Shown one piece after another: positions 32,584 through 37,767 of a stretch of DNA of 37,767 nt. Where the stretch lies: contig MU859322.1 of the NCBI GenBank assembly GCA_033297205.1, forward strand, positions 1 to 37,767, read 5' to 3'. Position 1 is the stretch's first letter. The number at the start of each line of letters is the position of its first letter. This DNA comes from Pseudoneurospora amorphoporcata (taxonomy: Eukaryota > Ascomycota > Sordariomycetes > Sordariales > Sordariaceae). The notes beneath the pieces were generated by a model. The model was not told where the DNA came from and did not search any database. It was given only the letters and a program-made list of their open reading frames with translations. The translations under genes were made by a program, and so were the position numbers.

Positions 32584-33961
32584 ATAAACGGTTGGGAAGC
32601 AAACGGCGGAAAGGAAACGGAAAACAAGACAAAATCGAATTGGTGATTTTTCACATGTAAGCAAGAGCGGGGAACGGACGGAATACTGGAGATGACGAAA
32701 CGGGAACTGGTGATGGGTATCGGTATCGGTTTACCTTCTAACATGGAAGAAGACATGGGGAAAGCGGCGTTCTTGTGTTATTAACATTACCTCATACCAT
32801 TTTTATTGAACGTGTACCAAGGAACGAAAAGGGGGGGTGGGGGGGGGGGGGCGGGCTATCATGGATGGGTATAGGCATGCCAGGCGGGAAAGCAAAGCAA
32901 TGTATGGATGGATCCTTACAGATCATGGATGAAGGGAATGGATTGGGTGGGTGGCACAAGATCGTACATAACAGCGATCCTGCTCGTTCGCGCGGATGGC
33001 TGGCTTTTGGGACACTTTTTGGGCGTTCCTCTCCTTTTTTATACTTTACATTTTTCTTGACTAGCATGGTTAGCAAGCAGTATTCGCTAGCTTTGTTAGC
33101 CTTCTGTACGGCCGAACCCTTTTGGTCATTGCATCATTTCTGCTTGAACACAATACCCAATTTTTTTTTTTTTTTTTTTTCATACACTTGTTATCACACG
33201 CGGATATTCTGATGGACTAATGACCTCCCGTCGTTTGTGGACTGGGATTTTGACATTACCTAGGTAGCTTCCGGGCCACTTGCGGTTGCCATCGACTGTG
33301 TGAGGTAAGTTCAACCATAACCTCCTTCCATTTTCCTTTCGACTGACCCATGTCCACGTAAACCGGACCGGGCGAAGAGGGAAGGAGCCTTGAGCCTCGC
33401 GGGCCAAATGTGGTGGTGGGCGGTGGCTCCTTCAGTCCAGGACTTGTGCCCTTGGTCGCTAATGAAGGTACAGTACCTGTAGCAGCCTCGAGACGCCTCA
33501 TATCATTCACTTGCCCTCATTTAGAATTCTTTCCAGTCAATTCATTCACGAAAGGATCTCGTTGTGAGCGAGTGTCTGCCTGGTCTCTCGGCAGCCGACC
33601 GCTCGGCCAAGCCGCCAAGGTCCGACTTTGCGTTCGTTGCCTGGGCGACGGCAATTGCCTGTCAGTTGCCCTGCCCGGTCGGTGGTGGGCGCGTGCCTAC
33701 CACTTTGCCAAACAGTCGCTTCACTTGCACTTCACTGCGTTGTTGGTTGCTTTTGCTCCTCCCGCCTTGCACAGCTTAAATTCTTCGCCCACAAAACAAT
33801 AAATATCATCGACCCTTGGCTTTTGTTCTTTCTCCAACCAACGTCGACCGGAGCTCATTTGTCAGTCGCTACTTTCCAATCTTTCAACTTCAACACCATC
33901 TTCGTACCAGACAACCTTCTTCGCTTCAGTTCGCGACACCCTCACACGTCAACCTTCAGCC
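32584..33961. other. spacer between SYLF gene and copy 6
   Basis: No gene supported. It has G homopolymers near 32829-32853 and a T tract at 33162-33180. The last 250 bases are pyrimidine-rich and probably the promoter and 5' UTR of copy 6. Short open frames show no domain. Confidence 0.5.
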
Positions 33962-35996
33962 ATGGAGATTTTTTCGAAACAACTTCTCGGTTCCTACTTA
34001 CCCGATGATGCACCGTGGTCGAGCTACCCTTTGCATACTCTCCGTGTTCAAAGTATCATCCGCAATATCGACGATTCTGGCTACTTGGAGGAGCTCGTGA
34101 CTGGCCTCGAGGAATATCGAGATCGTCACCCTGGAGAAACACGTCTTTTGGACTGGCATGTTGGCAAAACCTCACTGTATAACCGCGCACTTAGACAGGC
34201 TCGGCGGCGCAAATACCAGGTCATCGAGGTCTCCGATAACAGCAATAATACCTCGATCGAGAAGCTTTTTACCTTGTGGAAGGATTCCTCTGACAAGACG
34301 TTTTACGTCATCATCAGCAGGATTCCCCGATGCAGCTGTCCTTTCAGGGTAAGTTTAGTCCTAACCTGCCCTTCTCCCATCCAAAATCCGTGTCGCTTCA
34401 TACTGACGAGTTCTACAGCAAGAACAAGGAGGCCGCAAGAACTACACTTGCCGCCATATTATCTATGTTCTTCACCATGTTCTGAACTGCCCCGAGCCCC
34501 TTAAATGGCAACAAGCTTTTCTCTCCAAGGAACTCGAGGCAATTTTCCGCTTCAGCCCTGCTTTCGAGTACACCCTCGACATAGGCATTGACTTCCCTCG
34601 CAATACCCAGTGTGTTCTTTGCTTCCGGAACGTCCACGAACAAGGCTCACATATGCACTCTAAATGTTGCGGCCTCCTAGTTCATCCCGATTGTGAGAAG
34701 ATTACCAGCACGTTGACTCCTTGTATCCTGCATTCTTCTGCATTGACCAAGATGGGAAGCAGCAGAGAGCCCAGCGTTGATACCTGGTTGTCCGAGCCGA
34801 GATCGTCACCTTCGAGGCTCTCCGATGGCCAAATATTCAGCAGTCATCCTCGGAAGCCTAGTGAAGACGACAAGTACAGGTCGGAGTCATCCAGTGATGA
34901 CCACCACTCCGCCACTAACTACGATGAGAACGGTCTTTCCAACGAGCAATCTGCAAACAGATCTGCTGTTGAGTTCTTTGAAGAACGAAGCCGAGTTTCC
35001 CTCCACTCCCCCCCGGTCGCATCGGCAGCCTTCTCTTCTGCTGGTTCGGTGGCAATTAAGCAGGAGGACCCTGAGTCTCCTTGTCCTTCTCCCCGGAGGC
35101 AACTGCCGTCAAGGGCCGCGAAGGAGGCCACTCGCGCCCGACCCGACGCATATACGGGCTCGCCGCCCCGTAAGCAAGCGTTTACTCCGGCGCGTCCATG
35201 GTTACCAAAAGTCAGCACGACACCAATTCCCTTGCCGGTTATTCCTGGCTTTCCGCAGCCACAGCCGCTCCCGGTGGGCGGTAGTCAGCCAACTCGCCGC
35301 GTTGAAAATCCAGTGCCGGCTCCTATCGTCCCAGCGAGTGCGCATGGACGCTTCAGAAGGTCCCGGGCAGTTGGTCGCGGTAGTCCATTGCGTGCAATTT
35401 TCACTGCGGATCCTTCTCCCTCTCCCGCTTCGGCTACTCCCCCTTCAGTTTCCGGTGTTTCTGGCTCGGCTGTTCTACCTTCAGGTGCTGAAGTCGCACG
35501 TTTCTCGTCATTCCCACCTTCCCCTGCTCCTTACTCACCTCCTGTTGAACATGAGGTTGACTCTTTTGTCTCGTTACCAATCCCTCCAGCCGGAGCGACT
35601 TTCGCTTCCATATTAATCCCGGCTACAGATATTGCTTCTTCCTCCATAAACAAAAAGACGAGCCCAAAGAAGAAGAGGACCGCCACTGCCATCACAGCCA
35701 CCGCTCCCACAGACCAAGATAGCACTGCTGACGGCCAAGCCGCCACTATCAACACTTACCCGACGACCGTTACCGGCACTCCTCCCCACCAGTCAAGCGT
35801 CGACGAAGTCAAAGCCAAGAAGCGGGAGAAACGCAAAGCAAAGCTCTTTAAGAGACTGGTACGTCTTGAAGAAGACTTTAAAAAGGTTAAACGGACAAAA
35901 AAATACGTCGACCAGGAGTTGGCAAACCTAAAAAAGAGGAGAAGCAAGGTAACGAAGAAGATTGCCAATCTCTTGGAGATGGGAGGAGATGAGTAG
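33962..35996 (+). CDS. Copy 6: intact SAP-like/SWIM/C4HC3-like coiled-coil protein
   Basis: Start ATG 33962 in GCCATGG (MEIFSKQLLGSYLPDDAPW). Exons 33962-34348 and 34419-35996 with one 70-nt intron encode 654 residues. It is the only complete member outside the left cluster and on the other strand. The SWIM finger has C124, C126, C140 and H142, split by the intron at the same place as in the other copies, but the second intron (after HII) is missing. A NCPEPLKWQQAFLSKELEAIF block is followed by a second finger: CVLCF (194-198), KCCGLLVHPDC (211-221) and CILH (231-234) in place of the last CxxC, so its last ligand is altered. The linker has IKQEDPESP near 342-350, RRQLPSRAAK, TPAR and TPIPLPVIP, matching copy 3, and the last 65 residues form a basic coiled coil ending in GGDE, close to SGDE of copy 3. 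Function unknown, probably nuclear. Confidence 0.87.
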
Positions 35997-37161
35997 GAGT
36001 TGAGGAGGTGGCGCTTGGGGTGGGGTATGTTTGGTTACTGTACGGCTTATGAGGAGAGGGGGAAGGAAGCTAACGGAGTAGTTTCGTTCTTCGAGTTATG
36101 GGGAGAGGTGGACGAAAGTATATAGGTCAGCATTGGGTGGCACTATGTGGTGCTCAGTGGCATCACCGTCATGGGCTTGATGGTCACGTGTGAGGACAAG
36201 AAGCCTAACCTACTTCCAAGCGGAGAATGGGATTGACCAACAGAGAAAGAGGCACAAGAAATAAGTTATCCGCTGTTATTCTTGTGTAGCTCAAGTATGT
36301 ATGTATACACGAAGTTAATGGGCGCGGACAAGCCAAAGGAAGGTGCTGGATGTGAGGAACTTCGTGGTGAGGCCGGCCGGTACGACCCGAATCCTCGTTA
36401 GATTCCTGATGGTGTTGAGTACATTCACTACCCTCTTCACTTGTATCGCCCCTCGCACCTGAAGTGAATGGTACTTTGGCACATGGGCCCTTTTTTCACA
36501 TCCACTTCAAGTTGCCTGGCCTTGCTTTTCACACTCTTCGCCATCTCGAGCTTTTGGTGACCATGGCACAAATTCACTGAACTTCTGTTTAGTATTTCTA
36601 TCTTGCTCTGATTCCAATTTCTCCCCTCCCCTCTCGTCTACTACACCAAAAACCAATCTTTTTACTATCGTTGACTTTTCCACCTCCAACGACTCTTCAC
36701 CGAGAAGCTCAAGTATGTCCACAAACAAGCACCGAGCTAGGTTTGGAGTCTACATACTGTATACTGTATAGGTATTCTAGCCTACTTACGGCAACCTCGT
36801 CCCTGCCCGCCAACCGGAACCGCTATATACCACAAGCCGGTCCGCATTGATGATTCCGAAAATAGGTACATAACCCTACCCCGACAGGGGTACCCTGCAG
36901 AAGCCAGGGATGAAGAGACGTTCAAGTGTCATCAAGACGGGGACCTTTGACAACGACGATCGAGATCATCGAGATTTGTCAAAGAAGAAAAAAGTGGAAA
37001 CTGTGGGTGGCGAAGGGATCAAGATCCAACTTCGGAGTCGATTTCCGGGCAGTGACGAATCTGTTAAGTATCAACAGTTTCGTTATACGAGCTTTGGATG
37101 GTCCACAAAGTCTATATAATGAGGGCGAACTTTAGTGGAAGGAAAGAAATAGCTATATTAG
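35997..37161. other. spacer right of copy 6
   Basis: No gene supported. It contains the 3' flank of copy 6 and small frames without features. TACTGTATACTGTATAGGT near 36755-36773 is a short repeat. Confidence 0.5.
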
Positions 37162-37427
37162 TGTCACAGGTCCGGCGCCTAGTACTAGCATCTGGCACAC
37201 AGTTGGCCAGACGACGAGTGCCGGCAATGCACGCCAAGCCGGCAAGGCACCGGCAGGCTCAGAGCTCGTTGGTCCCCTCCAGCTCTATACAATTACATAT
37301 TTAGACCGTGGGGCTGCCTCAGGCAGTCAGGCACCCATACCAGCGCAAGGCCTTAAAGGATAGGCGACAAGGTCCGCCCTACGGGCCAGTCTTTCTTCTC
37401 TTCTTCTCGTAGAACCTTAATCAATCA
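37162..37427 (+). mobile_element. Possible LTR with primer-binding-site-like sequence
   Basis: The segment begins TGTCACAGGTCCGG and ends ...AATCA, the TG...CA form of an LTR, and is followed directly by TTCTGGTGTCAGCACCTG, which resembles the tRNA-primer binding site (TGGTATCAGAGC type) of Ty3/gypsy elements. AT-rich DNA follows, as in a RIP-mutated retrotransposon body. The second LTR and any gag-pol would lie beyond the window. Weak without a match. Confidence 0.35.
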
Positions 37428-37469
37428 TTCTGGTGTCAGCACCTGCGTACCGCTCTGTTGTCCCCCTAC

Positions 37470-37680
37470 AGTTAGATACTTAGCTTTTTTTCTATTAATT
37501 TAAGTCTTATTCATACTTTCACTTTTTTTCTACCAATTAGGTCCTATTTATACAAATAGAATACTATTTTACTTAACTTAAAAAACTCTATTAACTTGTT
37601 AGTCTTAATATAGATATTATATAGAATATATATGTATATAATGAATTTACGGGTCCATATTATACTATACAAGTTATCAC
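37470..37680. repeat. AT-rich RIP-like relic
   Basis: About 210 bases dominated by A, T and TpA with almost no CpA, in contrast to the GC-rich neighbouring DNA on both sides. This is the usual look of a RIP-mutated repeat in Neurospora-type genomes. Confidence 0.6.
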
Positions 37681-37767
37681 GGGGCGAGAGGGCACCGTAT
37701 GGGGTAGGATGGGATATGCGTTGTTGCATGAAGAGAGGAAGGGGGAGGAAGTGTGCGGAGGTCTGGC

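Overview
This window looks like chromosomal DNA of a filamentous ascomycete, most likely Neurospora or a close Sordariales relative. The reasons are short introns (45-82 nt) with GT...AG ends, genes on both strands with long intergenic spacers, many microsatellites, recognisable fungal orthologues (Arp9, a SYLF/Ysc84 protein, an RBR ubiquitin ligase, an F-box protein), and C-to-T / G-to-A differences between repeat arms of the kind left by repeat-induced point mutation (RIP). The species is an inference; nothing here proves it.

Left part (about 1.2-13.0 kb, all minus strand) is a tandem cluster of one paralogous family that I do not recognise as a named family. Each full member has an N-terminal SAP-like motif (LPDDAPW... 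then L..QC..RGL...G....L..RL..Y), a SWIM zinc finger (CxC...CxH), a PEP..WQ..FL..E...IY block, a C4HC3 PHD/RING-like zinc finger, a long disordered Pro/Ser/Gln-rich linker carrying a PsiKxE (SUMO-consensus-like) motif, and a basic coiled-coil tail. The SWIM finger is always split by an intron, and in the cluster its CxH half sits on a 22-46 nt micro-exon. Copy 1 (1248-2570) is truncated and carries a 613-nt first intron. Copy 2 (3586-5849) has one in-frame TAG, or a 45-nt intron, before its tail. Copy 3 (6684-8685) is intact. An orphan tail lies at 9541-9918. Copy 5 (10473-13025) is broken inside its second zinc finger by a roughly 627-bp element with imperfect terminal inverted repeats.

Copy 6 (33962-35996), intact and on the plus strand, lies 21 kb away beyond ordinary genes. 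It lacks the second intron. Copies 3 and 6 share short linear motifs in otherwise unalignable linkers.

The middle part holds conserved single genes: Arp9 of SWI/SNF and RSC (15295-17600, minus), an RBR E3 ligase with a CUE-like domain and a membrane segment (18175-20121, minus), an F-box protein (23877-25352, plus), and a SYLF-domain protein (30294-32583, plus). The spacers hold microsatellites, a degenerate repeat array (13.6-14.6 kb), a 7-bp minisatellite and T tracts. The right end carries a possible LTR with a primer-binding-site-like sequence followed by AT-rich, RIP-like DNA.

The strongest candidate for an undescribed system is the SAP-SWIM-C4HC3-coiled-coil family: a tandem family in a genome type that normally mutates duplicates, at several stages of decay, with a domain order reminiscent of SAP-containing SUMO/ubiquitin ligases. 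Its function is unknown and any ligase role is inference.
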